Of a stretch of 64,000 nucleotides of DNA, positions 1-8,932 are shown one piece after another; positions within the stretch are counted from its first letter, which is position 1; every line of letters starts with the position of its first letter. Location: NCBI RefSeq assembly GCF_021390645.1, contig NZ_JAJEJT010000003.1:744001-808000 (forward strand), in the 5' to 3' direction. The notes beneath the pieces are model-generated. The model was not told the origin of the DNA, did no database searches, and was given only the letters and a program-made list of their open reading frames with translations. The stretch is from Paraburkholderia flagellata. Lineage in GTDB: Bacteria; Pseudomonadota; Gammaproteobacteria; Burkholderiales; Burkholderiaceae. The translations under genes and the position numbers were made by a program.

Positions 1-692
1 TTGATCGCCTGGGAGTCCGTAGCAGGCGCCCCACCGAGTTCGCCGACGGAAAGCTGCACGTTCTGGTTGGTGACAGCCGTCGTCACATCGGAAGCGGTGA
101 CGCCGAAACTGCGCAGCTTGACGGGGTCGAGCCAGATCCGCATGGCATGCTGCGCCCCGAACAACGTGACGTCGCCCACGCCGTTGATCTGCGTGAGCGG
201 GTCCTCGATCTGCGTTGCGATGACGTTGCCGAGATCGATCGAATTGAGCGTGCCGCCCGGCGACGACAGCGCGACGATCATCAGAAAGTCGCTCGACGCC
301 TTCGCCACCTGCACGCCCTGCTCCTGCACCGTTTCCGGCAGCGATGCCGTGGCCTGGGTCACCTTGTTCTGCACCTGCACCTGCGCGATATCCGGGTTGG
401 TGCCCGGCTTGAACGTCAGGTTGATGGTCGCCTGCCCCGCGCCGCTGCTCGTCGACGACATGTACAGCAGGTTGTCGATGCCGGAGAGCTTCTGCTCGAT
501 CACCTGGGTGACGGTCTTCGCAACCGTGTCGGCGGAGGCGCCCGGATAGGTCGCCGTGACCTGCACCGAGGGCGGCGCGATGGTCGGATATTGCTCGATC
601 GGCAGCGTGGTGGTCGCAGCGCCGCCAATCAACATGATGACGATCGCGATGACCCACGCGAGGATCGGGCGCTGGATGAAGAAACCTGCCAT
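1..692 (-). CDS. RND efflux pump, inner-membrane AcrB/MexB-type subunit (partial)
   Basis: N-terminal part of a proton-driven multidrug pump; the gene runs off the left edge, so only about 230 of roughly 1050 residues are visible. It starts MAGFFIQRPILAWVIAIVIM, the cytoplasmic helix plus TM1 typical of HAE1 RND pumps. It continues with the porter-domain signatures LPIEQYPTIAPPSVQVTATY and a PGASADTV stretch. The ATG at 692 has a GGAGGG ribosome site 4-9 bases upstream. It lies 9 bases downstream of the periplasmic adaptor gene on the same strand, so the two form an adaptor-pump operon. An outer-membrane factor may follow outside the window. Substrates cannot be deduced. Confidence 0.95.
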   Translation of the reverse strand, partial: MAGFFIQRPILAWVIAIVIMLIGGAATTTLPIEQYPTIAPPSVQVTATYPGASADTVAKTVTQVIEQKLSGIDNLLYMSSTSSGAGQATINLTFKPGTNPDIAQVQVQNKVTQATASLPETVQEQGVQVAKASSDFLMIVALSSPGGTLNSIDLGNVIATQIEDPLTQINGVGDVTLFGAQHAMRIWLDPVKLRSFGVTASDVTTAVTNQNVQLSVGELGGAPATDSQAI

Positions 693-701
693 GCGCCCTC
701 C

Positions 702-1955
702 TTACGACGTTGCCGCTGAAGTTGCCGCGGACGTTGCCGCTGACGTTGCCGAAGCGGAACCGGCCGCATCCGCGGCCACGTGAACAGCCACGCCGGCCTG
801 CACCTTTTGCAGCCCGCTTACGATTACGCGGTCGCCGGCCTTCAGTCCGCTCGTGACGATCCACTGGTTTCCATAGGCGTTGTCCGCATGCACCGCGACC
901 TGCTTCGCGTGTCCGGTCGCATTGACGACCCACACGCTCGCGCTGCCGTCCGAAGCGCGCGTGACCGAGAGTTGCGGTACGAGCAGCGCGCTCGTGCTCT
1001 CGCCCTCGTCGAGCTGCGCCCGCACGAACATGCCGGGCAGCAGTTCACCCTCCGGGTTCGGGAAGACCATGCGCAACGTCACCGAGCCCGTTGTCGCATC
1101 CACGGTGATGCCCGAGAACTGCAGCACGCCCGCGTGTGCGTATGGCGTGCCGTCCTCCATCAAGAGCTGTACCGCTGCGCCCGTGCCTGAGCGCTTGAGC
1201 CGGCCCGAGGCAAATGCCTTGCGCAAGCGCAGCCAGTCGGCGCTCGAGCGCGTGACGTCGAGGTACATCTGGTCGTACGCCTGAATGGTCGCGAGCGCGG
1301 TGGTCTGCTCAGAAGTCACGAGCGCGCCTTCGGTCACCGACGAAGCGCCGATACGCCCTGAAATGGGCGCCGTGACGCGCGTATAGCCAAGATTGATGTG
1401 CGCCGATTCGACCGACGCGCGATCCGCAATCACGTCCGCCTCATCCTCGCGAACGGCCGCGATCGCATCGTCGTTGTCCTGCGCGCTGACCGCGTTGATC
1501 TTCACGAGCTGCGCGTAGCGGTCCGCCTTCGTTTTCGCGGAAGCAAGCGTGGCCTCGGCCTTGGCGAGCGTGCCGCGCGTCTGATCGTAGGTCGCCTGGT
1601 AGGTGGCGGGATCGATCTGGTAGAGCACCTGGCCGGCCTTCACGTCCGAGCCCTCTACGAAGAACCGCTTCTGCACGATGCCGCCAATCTGCGGACGCAC
1701 ATCCGAAACCTTCAGGGACGAAAGCCGGCCGGAGAGTTCGGCCGTCATCACGATGCGTTGGGGCGCAAGCGTCTTGACGCCGACTTCAACGCCCTGCTCA
1801 GTGGGGCTCGCGGGCATCCCGGCGTCGTGACGTTGACAGCCGGAGATCAATATTGCGGTCGAGCAGAAAAGCGCTGCGCCCAAGCGGTGGCTTTTCCTGC
1901 TCCACCCATTTCTTGCATGAATCTGTTGTGGCATATATCCCATCGAATCGCGCAT
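702..1955 (-). CDS. RND efflux periplasmic adaptor (AcrA/MexA-type MFP lipoprotein)
   Basis: Membrane fusion protein of 417 aa linking the inner-membrane pump to an outer-membrane channel. It has a signal peptide with a lipobox ending in LISGC (about residue 40), the HlyD/AcrA lipoyl half-motifs around VRPQIGGIVQKRFFVEGSDV, a coiled-coil hairpin, and the GYTRVTAPISGRIG beta-barrel entry. Length is normal for the family. The C-terminus is an unusual low-complexity Ser-Ala-Thr tail coded by four 12-bp tandem repeats. ATG codons at 1955, 1943 and 1934 are all possible; 1955 is kept because AAGG lies about 9 bases upstream. It is the first gene of the pump operon and is transcribed divergently from a TetR regulator, its likely repressor. 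Confidence 0.93.
   Translation of the reverse strand: MRDSMGYMPQQIHARNGWSRKSHRLGAALFCSTAILISGCQRHDAGMPASPTEQGVEVGVKTLAPQRIVMTAELSGRLSSLKVSDVRPQIGGIVQKRFFVEGSDVKAGQVLYQIDPATYQATYDQTRGTLAKAEATLASAKTKADRYAQLVKINAVSAQDNDDAIAAVREDEADVIADRASVESAHINLGYTRVTAPISGRIGASSVTEGALVTSEQTTALATIQAYDQMYLDVTRSSADWLRLRKAFASGRLKRSGTGAAVQLLMEDGTPYAHAGVLQFSGITVDATTGSVTLRMVFPNPEGELLPGMFVRAQLDEGESTSALLVPQLSVTRASDGSASVWVVNATGHAKQVAVHADNAYGNQWIVTSGLKAGDRVIVSGLQKVQAGVAVHVAADAAGSASATSAATSAATSAATS
706..753. repeat. Four 12-bp tandem repeats in the adaptor 3' end
   Basis: Four consecutive 12-bp units on the + strand (GACGTTGCCGCT and close variants). They lie in frame in the adaptor gene and encode repeating Ser-Ala-Ala-Thr-like tetrapeptides at its C-terminus. 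Such in-frame arrays can change copy number without frameshift. Confidence 0.8.
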
Positions 1956-2241
1956 TGAATCGCCTTACCGGAACACGGACAGGTGCGAAGCAATTGACTC
2001 GCAGTACTAAATGGTTGAAGTCGTGCGATCGGGAAAGGCGACGCCTCAGCGCGCATCACCTTCCAACCCTAAATGTCGTGTTCCCGATCACATAACTAAA
2101 CTGAACGGTATGGTTTATAATTGAACACTTGATGGCTGTCAATTTCATTACCCGACACGATTGTTTCCATCCATGACTGTCCGGTGTGTTTGCGTGGACG
2201 CTCGCGTCCGAGCCAGAGAGCGAGTGAGGAAGGGAGACTGC
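1956..2241. promoter_or_regulatory. Divergent promoter region between efflux operon and TetR gene
   Basis: A 286-bp intergenic region, AT-richer than its flanks, between divergent start codons. It contains a TATAAT -10-like hexamer at 2116-2121 (+ strand) and an imperfect symmetric stretch around 2096-2118 (AAAC...GTTT arms) that could be a TetR-family operator. No clear -35 box was identified by eye. The divergent layout is the classic arrangement for TetR repression of an RND pump. Confidence 0.4.
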
Positions 2242-2883
2242 ATGAGAAAGAAGACCGAAGAAAAGCGCCAATCCATCATCGAAGCCGCACTGGAAGTGTT
2301 CCGGGACGAAGGCTTCGAGCAGGCGTCGATGACGCAAATCGCGGCTCGATCAGGCGCGTCGAAGGCGACGCTGTATAGCTATTTCGAGTCGAAAGAAGCG
2401 TTATTTGCTGAAACAATGACGAGCCGCGCCGGTACAGAAATCCGGGATGCGTTCAGTCAGTTGACCCTCGATATGCCGCTAGACGAGTCGCTTGTCGCGT
2501 TCGGACTCCACTACCTGGGCGCCGTGCTGCAGCCCTCTTTTCTCGCGATACGCCGCCTCTGCCATCAGGAAGTCGACCGGTCGAACGTGGGCCGGGTCTT
2601 GTACGAATCGGGTCCAAAACTGGGTTTGATGCACGTGCGCGACTTCCTGGAGAGCGCGATCGCGTCGGGCGCAATTCGGCCCTGTGACGCAGGCGTCGCT
2701 GCGCACCATCTGCTGGCGCTTCTCGAGGCAGAACTGGTCGAAATCGCGACGCTCGGCTATGAAGTGAAAGCCTCGCGCGCGAAACTGGCGCCGGTCGTGA
2801 ACCGGGCGGTGGACGTATTTCTCGCGGGCTATGCGGTGGCAGCGCCACAAGCGAAACAGAAACGCCCGCTGAATCCGGAATGA
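2242..2883 (+). CDS. TetR/AcrR-family transcriptional regulator
   Basis: DNA-binding repressor of 213 aa. The N-terminal HTH is typical: IIEAALEVFRDEGFEQASMT, then QIAARSGASKATLYSYFESK, followed by FAETM. The C-terminal ligand-binding region is helical and includes a QPSFLAIRRLCHQE stretch common in TetR_C proteins next to efflux pumps. ATG 2242 is chosen over an upstream in-frame ATG at 2161 because AAGGGAGA lies 5-12 bases before it and the family's HTH begins soon after. It is transcribed away from the RND operon and is its probable local repressor. The ligand is unknown. Confidence 0.92.
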   Translation: MRKKTEEKRQSIIEAALEVFRDEGFEQASMTQIAARSGASKATLYSYFESKEALFAETMTSRAGTEIRDAFSQLTLDMPLDESLVAFGLHYLGAVLQPSFLAIRRLCHQEVDRSNVGRVLYESGPKLGLMHVRDFLESAIASGAIRPCDAGVAAHHLLALLEAELVEIATLGYEVKASRAKLAPVVNRAVDVFLAGYAVAAPQAKQKRPLNPE

Positions 2884-2911
2884 TCGCGGGCTTCGCTAGC
2901 GCTCGTGCGCG

Positions 2912-3367
2912 TCAGCAAGGCGCGATATGCGGAATCATCGCGGCCTGACCGTGCAGCACGCCGGCTTCGTCGATCAATTGCCATACAGTCGCGCGCTCGA
3001 TCCAGAAGCGCTGCCCCGACTTCGTGATGCGAATGCCTCGATAGTCTTTCACGAAGCCTTCACGCGTAACCGAATCGAGAAATGCCTGCCGCTCACTACG
3101 CTCGGGCGCCTGCGCCGAAAGACGCGAAGGCAGCGCCGTGATTTCATCCCAGTCATAGCCGAAGATCGCCTGCGCGCGACGATTGCCATACATGAACACG
3201 GGGTCCGCCTGCGTGCCGTGCGCAAGCAAGCCGAACGGCGCGCGCTCGTAGAGCCAGGCCGCGCCCTCTGGGTCGCTCATGCCTTCGGGCACGAGTGCAA
3301 CGCCCAACAGGCGGCGATAGCTATTCGCGAGAAGGCGAAAAAATTCGGTATCCGTGTGCGGTGACAT
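2912..3367 (-). CDS. MEKHLA/PAS-like domain protein
   Basis: A 151-aa soluble protein that is almost entirely a MEKHLA domain, a PAS-related fold known from plant HD-ZIP III proteins and short bacterial proteins. Supporting features are the LLANSYRRLLG start, YERAPFGLLAHGTQADPVFMYGNRRAQAIFGY and the FVKDYRGIRITKSGQRFWIE core. There is no output domain, so it may sense a small ligand or act through a partner; its function is not established. It converges with the TetR gene (28 bp between stop codons). Confidence 0.75.
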   Translation of the reverse strand: MSPHTDTEFFRLLANSYRRLLGVALVPEGMSDPEGAAWLYERAPFGLLAHGTQADPVFMYGNRRAQAIFGYDWDEITALPSRLSAQAPERSERQAFLDSVTREGFVKDYRGIRITKSGQRFWIERATVWQLIDEAGVLHGQAAMIPHIAPC

Positions 3368-3740
3368 TCAGACTGGCTCCTTCGAATCGAGGGGTTTCGC
3401 GCTGCGCATTCTATCAACCGCGTGTAAAAACGCGCGCCGTCCATTGGAAAATGCACGCCGATAAAAGCCAGATTGCAACGACCAATTTAATAAGCATCCC
3501 ATATTAAGTTCCAAAATTCAGTCACGCCCCGCAGCGGGAGTTTTTTGTGAAATATCTCGTGAATAGTCGGACTTTTATCGGCATTTTCGATCTCCAACAC
3601 TACTCGCGAGAAAGATGCTTTCAACGGCTTCCGTATGACGAAAGACGCCGTAATGCGCCAATACTCAAGAAGGGCCGGCGCGTGCCGTAATAAGGGAGTC
3701 GGCGCGCCATGCGCCCTGCATTTTCAGCCATTCGCCCCCT
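3368..3740. promoter_or_regulatory. 373-bp intergenic region with paired GCCGATAAAAG inverted repeat
   Basis: Divergent intergenic region between the MEKHLA gene and the chemoreceptor. A perfect 11-bp inverted repeat is present: GCCGATAAAAG at 3457-3467 and its complement at 3572-3582. GCCGATAA equals the -10 consensus of FliA (sigma-28) flagellar promoters, but I see no TAAA -35 element at the right spacing for either copy. Between them, 3526-3546 holds a small GC hairpin followed by six T residues that resembles a weak terminator or attenuator. Confidence 0.35.
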
Positions 3741-5282
3741 ATGAAGCTCAGCCGCAAGATTCCCCTCGCTTTCGCCGCGTCGCTCACCCTCATGTCGGCG
3801 GGCGCGTTTTACGGCATCCACACGCTCAACCAGGCAATCGATACGTATCGCACCACCGTGCAGGACGCCGCCGCGAACGAGCGCATGGTGTCGGCCACGC
3901 TCGTTGCGTTCAAGCTGCAAGTGCAGGAGTGGAAGGACACGCTCCTGCGCGGCAAGGACCCGCAAAAGCTCGATCGTTACTGGAGCGCGTTTCAGAAGCG
4001 CGAGCGCACCGTGAACGATCTCGCCGCCGCGCTCGAAACAAAGCTGCCCGATGGCGAAGCGCGCGCGCTCGTCGAGCAATTCGCCGCGGCGCATGAAGCA
4101 ATGGGCCAGGGATACCGCAAGGGCTTCGAGGCGTTCAAGGCAGCGGGCGCCGATCCCGTTGCGGGCGATACCGTGGTCGCCGGTGTCGATCGCGCCCCGG
4201 CCGAGCTGCTCGACCGCGCCGCGCAGACCATTGCCGCCACCAACGCACAGGTGGCCGCACTGGCCGCGGTACAAGCCGCGCACGCGACCATCGTGAGCGC
4301 CGTGCTGATGGTGGTCGCCTTCCTGCTCGCGCTGGCGGGCGGCGTGCTGTTCAGCCGCACGGTAACGCGCCCGCTGGGGCGCGCCGTGGGCTTTGCCCGC
4401 GAGGTCGCCAACGGTGACCTGTCGACCGATCTGCATACGCACGGCGACGACGAAACCGCGGAACTGCTCATGGCGCTTGCGAAAATGCAGACGAGTCTCG
4501 CGCGCGTGGTGAGCGAGGTCCGCGCCAATGCCGAAGGCGTGGCGACGGCGAGCGCGCAGATCGCCTCGGGCAACCAGAATCTGTCCTCGCGCACCGAAGA
4601 GCAGGCAGCGTCGCTCGAAGAAACCGCCGCGAGCATGGAAGAACTCACGTCGATCGTGCGCATGAACGCCCAGAATGCGGAGCACGCCACCTCGCTTGCG
4701 GGCACGGCGGCGCAGACCGCGGCGCGCGGCGGCACGGTGATGCGCGGCGTGGTCGGCACGATGCAGTCCATCGCCCACAGCTCGAGCAAGGTCGGCGAGA
4801 TCATCGGGTTGATCGACGGCATCGCGTTTCAAACCAACATTCTCGCGCTCAACGCGGCCGTCGAAGCGGCGCGTGCGGGTGAACAAGGCCGCGGTTTCGC
4901 CGTTGTCGCAGGCGAAGTCCGCACGCTCGCGCAACGTAGCGCGAGCGCGGCGCGCGAGATCAAGACGCTCATCGAGCAGTCGAAAGAACACGTCGCAAGC
5001 GGATCGTCCCAGGTGGCCGACGCCGGGCAGATCATCGACGAGATCGTCGAAGCCGTGCAGCGGGTTTCCGGCACCGTCCAGGATATTTCAACGGCGTCGC
5101 GCGAACAGTCGACAGGCATCGAACAGGTGAACATCGCCGTCACGCAAATGGACGAAGTCACACAGCAGAACGCGGCGCTCGTGGAGGAAGCATCGGCGGC
5201 AACGTATGCGCTGGCCGAGCAGGCGCACGCGCTTCGCGAAACCGTCGCCGCGTTCAGGCTCAGGGATGCCGCCATGGCCTGA
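3741..5282 (+). CDS. Methyl-accepting chemotaxis protein
   Basis: Transmembrane chemoreceptor of 513 aa, standard length for the Tar-like class. Order: short cytoplasmic N-terminus, TM1 (about residues 8-28), periplasmic four-helix-bundle-type sensor, TM2 (about 185-208, rich in V, L and A), HAMP (about 209-262), then the long methyl-accepting coiled coil. The signalling tip is canonical: [20 protein letters not shown] and [20 protein letters not shown]. There is no C-terminal NWETF-type CheR tether. The ligand is unknown. It is monocistronic, with a plausible but incomplete sigma-28 element upstream. Confidence 0.95.
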   Translation: MKLSRKIPLAFAASLTLMSAGAFYGIHTLNQAIDTYRTTVQDAAANERMVSATLVAFKLQVQEWKDTLLRGKDPQKLDRYWSAFQKRERTVNDLAAALETKLPDGEARALVEQFAAAHEAMGQGYRKGFEAFKAAGADPVAGDTVVAGVDRAPAELLDRAAQTIAATNAQVAALAAVQAAHATIVSAVLMVVAFLLALAGGVLFSRTVTRPLGRAVGFAREVANGDLSTDLHTHGDDETAELLMALAKMQTSLARVVSEVRANAEGVATASAQIASGNQNLSSRTEEQAASLEETAASMEELTSIVRMNAQNAEHATSLAGTAAQTAARGGTVMRGVVGTMQSIAHSSSKVGEIIGLIDGIAFQTNILALNAAVEAARAGEQGRGFAVVAGEVRTLAQRSASAAREIKTLIEQSKEHVASGSSQVADAGQIIDEIVEAVQRVSGTVQDISTASREQSTGIEQVNIAVTQMDEVTQQNAALVEEASAATYALAEQAHALRETVAAFRLRDAAMA

Positions 5283-5448
5283 CTTCACGCGTACGAACGC
5301 ACCGCTTCGGGGGACATAACCGCTATCGCATGTCCGGCATCTTGCGCACGAGGCTGACTCCGGTGAATCGCGAGCGTAATATACGCGAGGCTATATCGCA
5401 CGCGACATTGCCCGCTCATCGAACAGATACCGGCCCGGAGACTCATAC

Positions 5449-5943
5449 ATGGATATCGCGACCGCCCCCGTCCCAATCGACAATGCCGCTGGGCAAGGCG
5501 CCCCGCTTCAACTCACGGGCAGCCTCGTGCATCCGATGTCCCTGTCGCTCGAAGCGCTTCGGCAATATCCGGCCGTGACGTGCCCCGCGTTCGATCTGCG
5601 CTGCTACACGACCCAGCGCTTCATCCGGACGGTCGCGCCCTATCGCGGCGTGCGCTTGACGGATCTGCTCGGTGAGGCGGAACTGCGCAACGACGTGGAC
5701 GGCGACTTCAAGCGCATGATCTTCCTCGCCGTCGGCCACGACGGTTACTTCGTGACGTTCTCGTGGCACGAACTGTTCAACACGCCCGTGGGCGAGCAGG
5801 TGATCGTGGCGTACGAATGCGGGGACAAAGCGCTCGACGCGCAGCACGGCGCCCCCGTGCTCTTCTCCGGCGCCGATCTCGTACCCGCGCCGCGCCACGT
5901 CAAACGTCTCGCGCGCATCGAGGCTCGCGTGCTCGCGCTCTGA
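5449..5943 (+). CDS. Small SUOX-fold molybdopterin-binding domain protein
   Basis: A 164-aa protein matching part of the oxidoreductase molybdopterin-binding (sulfite-oxidase) fold. Recognisable features are LTGSLVHPMSLSLEALRQYP, the RTVAPYRGVRLTDLLGEAEL segment, and the terminal VPAPRHVKRLARIE typical of stand-alone members. It has no signal peptide or Tat motif. The conserved Cys-containing stretch is reduced to FDLRCYTTQR, so cofactor binding is uncertain. It is monocistronic with no redox partner adjacent. It could be a degenerate or regulatory relative of MsrP/YedY. Confidence 0.7.
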   Translation: MDIATAPVPIDNAAGQGAPLQLTGSLVHPMSLSLEALRQYPAVTCPAFDLRCYTTQRFIRTVAPYRGVRLTDLLGEAELRNDVDGDFKRMIFLAVGHDGYFVTFSWHELFNTPVGEQVIVAYECGDKALDAQHGAPVLFSGADLVPAPRHVKRLARIEARVLAL

Positions 5944-6067
5944 GGCCTCTCCACCCGGCTGGCTTGTGCAACGCAGGCTGGCCCGCATTCTCGCCGTATA
6001 TCAGCGCTCATGTCCCTATTTCTTGAGGCGTTAGCCGCAAGAAATCTTCATCCCACTGCTTGAAAGC

Positions 6068-6101
6068 AAAGCTTACGAAATGTAAACTCATCGTAAGCTT
6101 T
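6068..6101. promoter_or_regulatory. Perfect 11-bp inverted repeat (12-bp spacer)
   Basis: AAAGCTTACGA (6068-6078) and its exact complement (6091-6101) flank a 12-base spacer and are followed by TG. It lies 95 bp before the start of the small secreted protein and 125 bp after the SUOX-like gene. It could be a regulator operator for the downstream gene or a transcription-terminating hairpin. Confidence 0.4.
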
Positions 6102-6195
6102 TGACTCGGAAGCCGTCTTCCCGGGTTTTCTGGCGTACTTCGAGTCAATTCATCGATAGTTTAGTAATCCTTTATTTTATCGTCAGGAGAAAGCC

Positions 6196-6402
6196 ATGTA
6201 CTCGTACTTCAGCCGACTCAACGCCACCTTCGCCATTGCAGGCCTCCTCGCAATGGCGCCGTTCATGGCCATGGCCCGCCTGCCAGCACCGACCGCTTCC
6301 CCGCACGGCGACTCCATCGTCAAGAAGCGTCTGTCGAGCCGCGCCGCAGATGACGAACATCGCACCAGCGAGTCCGGTGGAAGTGAATCTGTGACCAAGT
6401 GA
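6196..6402 (+). CDS. Small secreted hypothetical protein
   Basis: A 68-aa protein with an AGGAGA ribosome site 5-10 bases before the ATG, which supports it being real. Residues 1-28 look like a Sec signal peptide (FAIAGLLAMAPFMAMA, cleavage after AMA). The 40-residue mature part is charged and Ser-rich without cysteines. I do not recognise a family. It stands alone between the SUOX-like gene and a convergent monooxygenase gene. Confidence 0.55.
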   Translation: MYSYFSRLNATFAIAGLLAMAPFMAMARLPAPTASPHGDSIVKKRLSSRAADDEHRTSESGGSESVTK

Positions 6403-6476
6403 CGAGTGATAAGCGTTCCTGATCGAATTAACCACACATCCACTCGCCTGCCGAATGAAATCGAAGGAGGCCGTGC

Positions 6477-6845
6477 CTAACTCGCGCAAATACCCGGCAC
6501 GGCGACCTTCTGGAAGATGTGCGGCGATGCGATCACAGAGGAGGGGTAAGCGGCCAGGCTCGACCGGAACGCCGGATGCGAGAATGCCGCCCGAAAATGC
6601 GCGGTGGATTCCCAGACCGCGTAGTTCATGTAGGCCGGATGTTCTCCGAGCGCGCGATGGAGTTGCGTCGAAATGAAGCCGGGTTGTTGCTTCATGAATG
6701 CGGCATCGTCCTGCCAGACCTCGAGGAACTTCGCCTCATCGGCGAGATCGACTGTGAAGACGTTCACGAGCACAACGGGCTCGGCGTCAATGGCAAGTTG
6801 ACGCTCGATCGGGCAGGAAGGATCAAGCGGTCGTAGTTGCAGCAT
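6477..6845 (-). CDS. Antibiotic biosynthesis monooxygenase (ABM) family protein
   Basis: A 122-aa protein with one ABM dimeric alpha/beta-barrel domain: VVLVNVFTVDLADEAKFLEV, then the PGFISTQLHRAL and YMNYAVWESTAHFRAAFSHP signatures. Such proteins are cofactor-free quinone-forming or haem-degrading monooxygenases, or simple quinone/oxidant-response proteins; the substrate here is unknown. AGGAG precedes the ATG. It is divergent from a MarR regulator, and two palindromic sites lie between the two starts, so repression by that MarR and induction by a phenolic or oxidant is likely. Confidence 0.85.
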   Translation of the reverse strand: MLQLRPLDPSCPIERQLAIDAEPVVLVNVFTVDLADEAKFLEVWQDDAAFMKQQPGFISTQLHRALGEHPAYMNYAVWESTAHFRAAFSHPAFRSSLAAYPSSVIASPHIFQKVAVPGICAS

Positions 6846-6867
6846 GGTGCACTCCTGGTTCTATAAG

Positions 6868-6887
6868 CATGATGTCAACCCATCATG
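6868..6887. promoter_or_regulatory. Candidate MarR operator 1
   Basis: Inverted repeat CATGATG-N6-CATCATG, sharing the CATGATGTCAA core of operator 2. It lies 23 bp upstream of the ABM start codon, where bound repressor would block that promoter. Confidence 0.6.
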
Positions 6888-6900
6888 GGCAATTTATAGT

Positions 6901-6924
6901 AAATTGACATCATGATGTCAATTT
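6901..6924. promoter_or_regulatory. Candidate MarR operator 2: 24-bp perfect palindrome
   Basis: AAATTGACATCA followed immediately by its exact reverse complement: 24 bp of uninterrupted dyad symmetry. It lies 17 bp before the MarR start codon in a divergent intergenic region, the expected position for an autoregulatory MarR site. Confidence 0.75.
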
Positions 6925-6940
6925 GAAATTAAGGTGCCAT

Positions 6941-7417
6941 ATGCGCGAACCTGTGAGAACACCGGCCGGCGAACTCCTGTCGAGCATCATCCTCGATCTC
7001 TTCCGGCTCAATAACGGACTGCTCACCTCGGGGGACCGCCTGGTCGAGGGCCTCGGGCTCACGAGCGCGCGCTGGCAAATGCTAGGCGCCATCAGTGCCG
7101 CAGAGCGGCCACAGCCAGTGGCCTGGATCGCCCGGGATCTGGGGGCCAATCGGCAGAACGTACAACGGATCGTCAACGACCTCGCAAACGACGGTCTGGT
7201 GCGCTTCGAGACAAATCCTCACCATCGCCGCGCACAACTGGTCGTTTTGACCGACGAGGGCAGGCAGGCATTCGAGGCCGCCATGCGTCTTCAGGCCCCT
7301 TGGGTCAACCGCCTGGCCGATGGCGTCACGGTCAACGAGATCAAGGCCGCGCATCGCGTCATGATGAAATTGCTGGCGAATCTGGACAGCATGGCCGAAG
7401 CCGCTGATCCGCTCTGA
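6941..7417 (+). CDS. MarR-family transcriptional regulator
   Basis: A 158-aa winged-helix regulator. Visible parts are the dimerisation helix, LGLTSARWQMLGAISAAERP, the recognition region WIARDLGANRQNVQRIVNDL, and the wing FETNPHHRRAQLVVLTDEGR. ATG 6941 with AAGGTG upstream is preferred over an in-frame TTG at 6923, which would overlap the palindromic operator. It is divergent from the ABM monooxygenase gene. The shared region has two related palindromes, which points to control of both genes. The ligand is unknown; phenolics are common for this family. Confidence 0.9.
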   Translation: MREPVRTPAGELLSSIILDLFRLNNGLLTSGDRLVEGLGLTSARWQMLGAISAAERPQPVAWIARDLGANRQNVQRIVNDLANDGLVRFETNPHHRRAQLVVLTDEGRQAFEAAMRLQAPWVNRLADGVTVNEIKAAHRVMMKLLANLDSMAEAADPL

Positions 7418-7529
7418 TCCGGATCGATCTCCCGGCGCCGCTCGCGCATGCAATGTGCTACCAGGATGGCATCGTTCCCAGGCGGGCGCCGGGACACCCA
7501 TCAATCCATCCGCCAGGCGAGGCCCACGC

Positions 7530-8801
7530 ATGCCGACGATTGCCCTCATTGCCGTGACCGTCGCGGTGACGCTCGTCGTCATCCTCGTGATTGCGAACCT
7601 CACGAGCGGCGAAAAGAAGATCGAGCACAAGATCGAACGCCTTTACGCGAGCGACAGTCCGCAGTTCATCCGCTCGATGGGGCTGCTGCTCGGGCCACCC
7701 GTCGTGGGAGGCAATCGCTTCGAGGCGCTCGTGAACGGCGACGAAATCTTTCCGTCGATGCTGGAGGGCATGCGCTCGGCGCAGCACACCATCACCTTCG
7801 AGACCTTCATTTACTGGTCCGGGGCAATCGGCGAGGAAATCGCACGCGTGCTGGCCGACAAGGCGCGCGCGGGTATCGCCGTGCATGTGCTGCTCGACTG
7901 GGTTGGCTCCTCGAAGATGGACAAGCGCTATCAACGGATGCTGCGCGAGGCCGGTGTCCAGCTCGTGCTGTATCACAAGCCGCACTGGACGGGCCTTGGC
8001 CGCATGAACGACCGCACGCACCGCAAGCTGCTCGTGATCGACGGGCGCATCGGCTTTACGGGCGGCGTAGGTATTGCCGACGAATGGACCGGCCACGCGC
8101 AGGATGAAAAACACTGGCGCGATACGCACTTTCGCGTTGAAGGCCCGGCGGTCGGACAGATGCAGGCTGTCTTCATGGACAACTGGGTCAAGTCGACCGG
8201 CAATGTGCTGCACGGCCCGCGATACTTTCCCGAGATCGACGCTGCGGGCAACGGCCTCGCGCACGTGTTCAGCAGTTCGCCATCGGGCGGCAGCGACGAC
8301 ATGGAGCTGATGTACCTCATGGCGATCACCGCGGCGGAGCACTCCATCCACTTGTCGACGGCGTACTTCGTGCCGGACAAGCTGACGATCAACGCAATCG
8401 TCGAAGCAGCGAAGCGCGGCGTGAAGGTGCGCGTCATCACGCCCGGCAAGCGCATCGACACCCACACGGTGCGCGAGGCGTCGCGTGCGTGCTGGGGCGA
8501 CCTGCTCGCTGCGGGCGTGCAGATGTACGAGTATCAGCCGACGATGTTCCACTGCAAGGTAATCGTCGTCGACGAATACCTGGTGTCGGTCGGCTCGACC
8601 AATTTCGACAGCCGCTCGTTCAAGCTCAACGACGAGGCCAATCTCAACATCTACGACCGCGATTTTGCCCGCCAGCAGACCGCCATTTTCGATGCCGACG
8701 CGGCCCTCGCGAAACGCATCACGCTTGACGATTGGCGCAGCCGTTCGCTGCGCGAAAGGCTGCTCGAACGCGTGGCCGCCCTCCTCGATTCGCAACTATG
8801 A
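7530..8801 (+). CDS. PLD-family cardiolipin synthase-like protein (ClsB type)
   Basis: A 423-aa membrane-anchored phospholipase-D superfamily enzyme. An N-terminal TM helix (residues 4-24) is followed by two PLD domains, each with an intact HxKx4D motif: HRKLLVID (H164) and HCKVIVVD (H341), the second followed by GSTNFDSRS. Family knowledge suggests transfer of a phosphatidyl group between phosphatidylglycerol or related lipids. ATG 7530, with AGGCGAGG upstream and leading straight into the TM helix, is preferred to an upstream in-frame start at 7455. The next gene starts 131 bp downstream on the same strand. Confidence 0.87.
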   Translation: MPTIALIAVTVAVTLVVILVIANLTSGEKKIEHKIERLYASDSPQFIRSMGLLLGPPVVGGNRFEALVNGDEIFPSMLEGMRSAQHTITFETFIYWSGAIGEEIARVLADKARAGIAVHVLLDWVGSSKMDKRYQRMLREAGVQLVLYHKPHWTGLGRMNDRTHRKLLVIDGRIGFTGGVGIADEWTGHAQDEKHWRDTHFRVEGPAVGQMQAVFMDNWVKSTGNVLHGPRYFPEIDAAGNGLAHVFSSSPSGGSDDMELMYLMAITAAEHSIHLSTAYFVPDKLTINAIVEAAKRGVKVRVITPGKRIDTHTVREASRACWGDLLAAGVQMYEYQPTMFHCKVIVVDEYLVSVGSTNFDSRSFKLNDEANLNIYDRDFARQQTAIFDADAALAKRITLDDWRSRSLRERLLERVAALLDSQL

Positions 8802-8932
8802 CCCACGTCGAGGGCATCCGGGCGACCTGCACGCGCGCTACGGGCCATTCGACAACGAAGCGAAGATCGCCGACAATCGGTGCCCAACATCCGGCAGTCA
8901 TCAAAACAGTCAGAAGAAAGGGACCGCAACCC

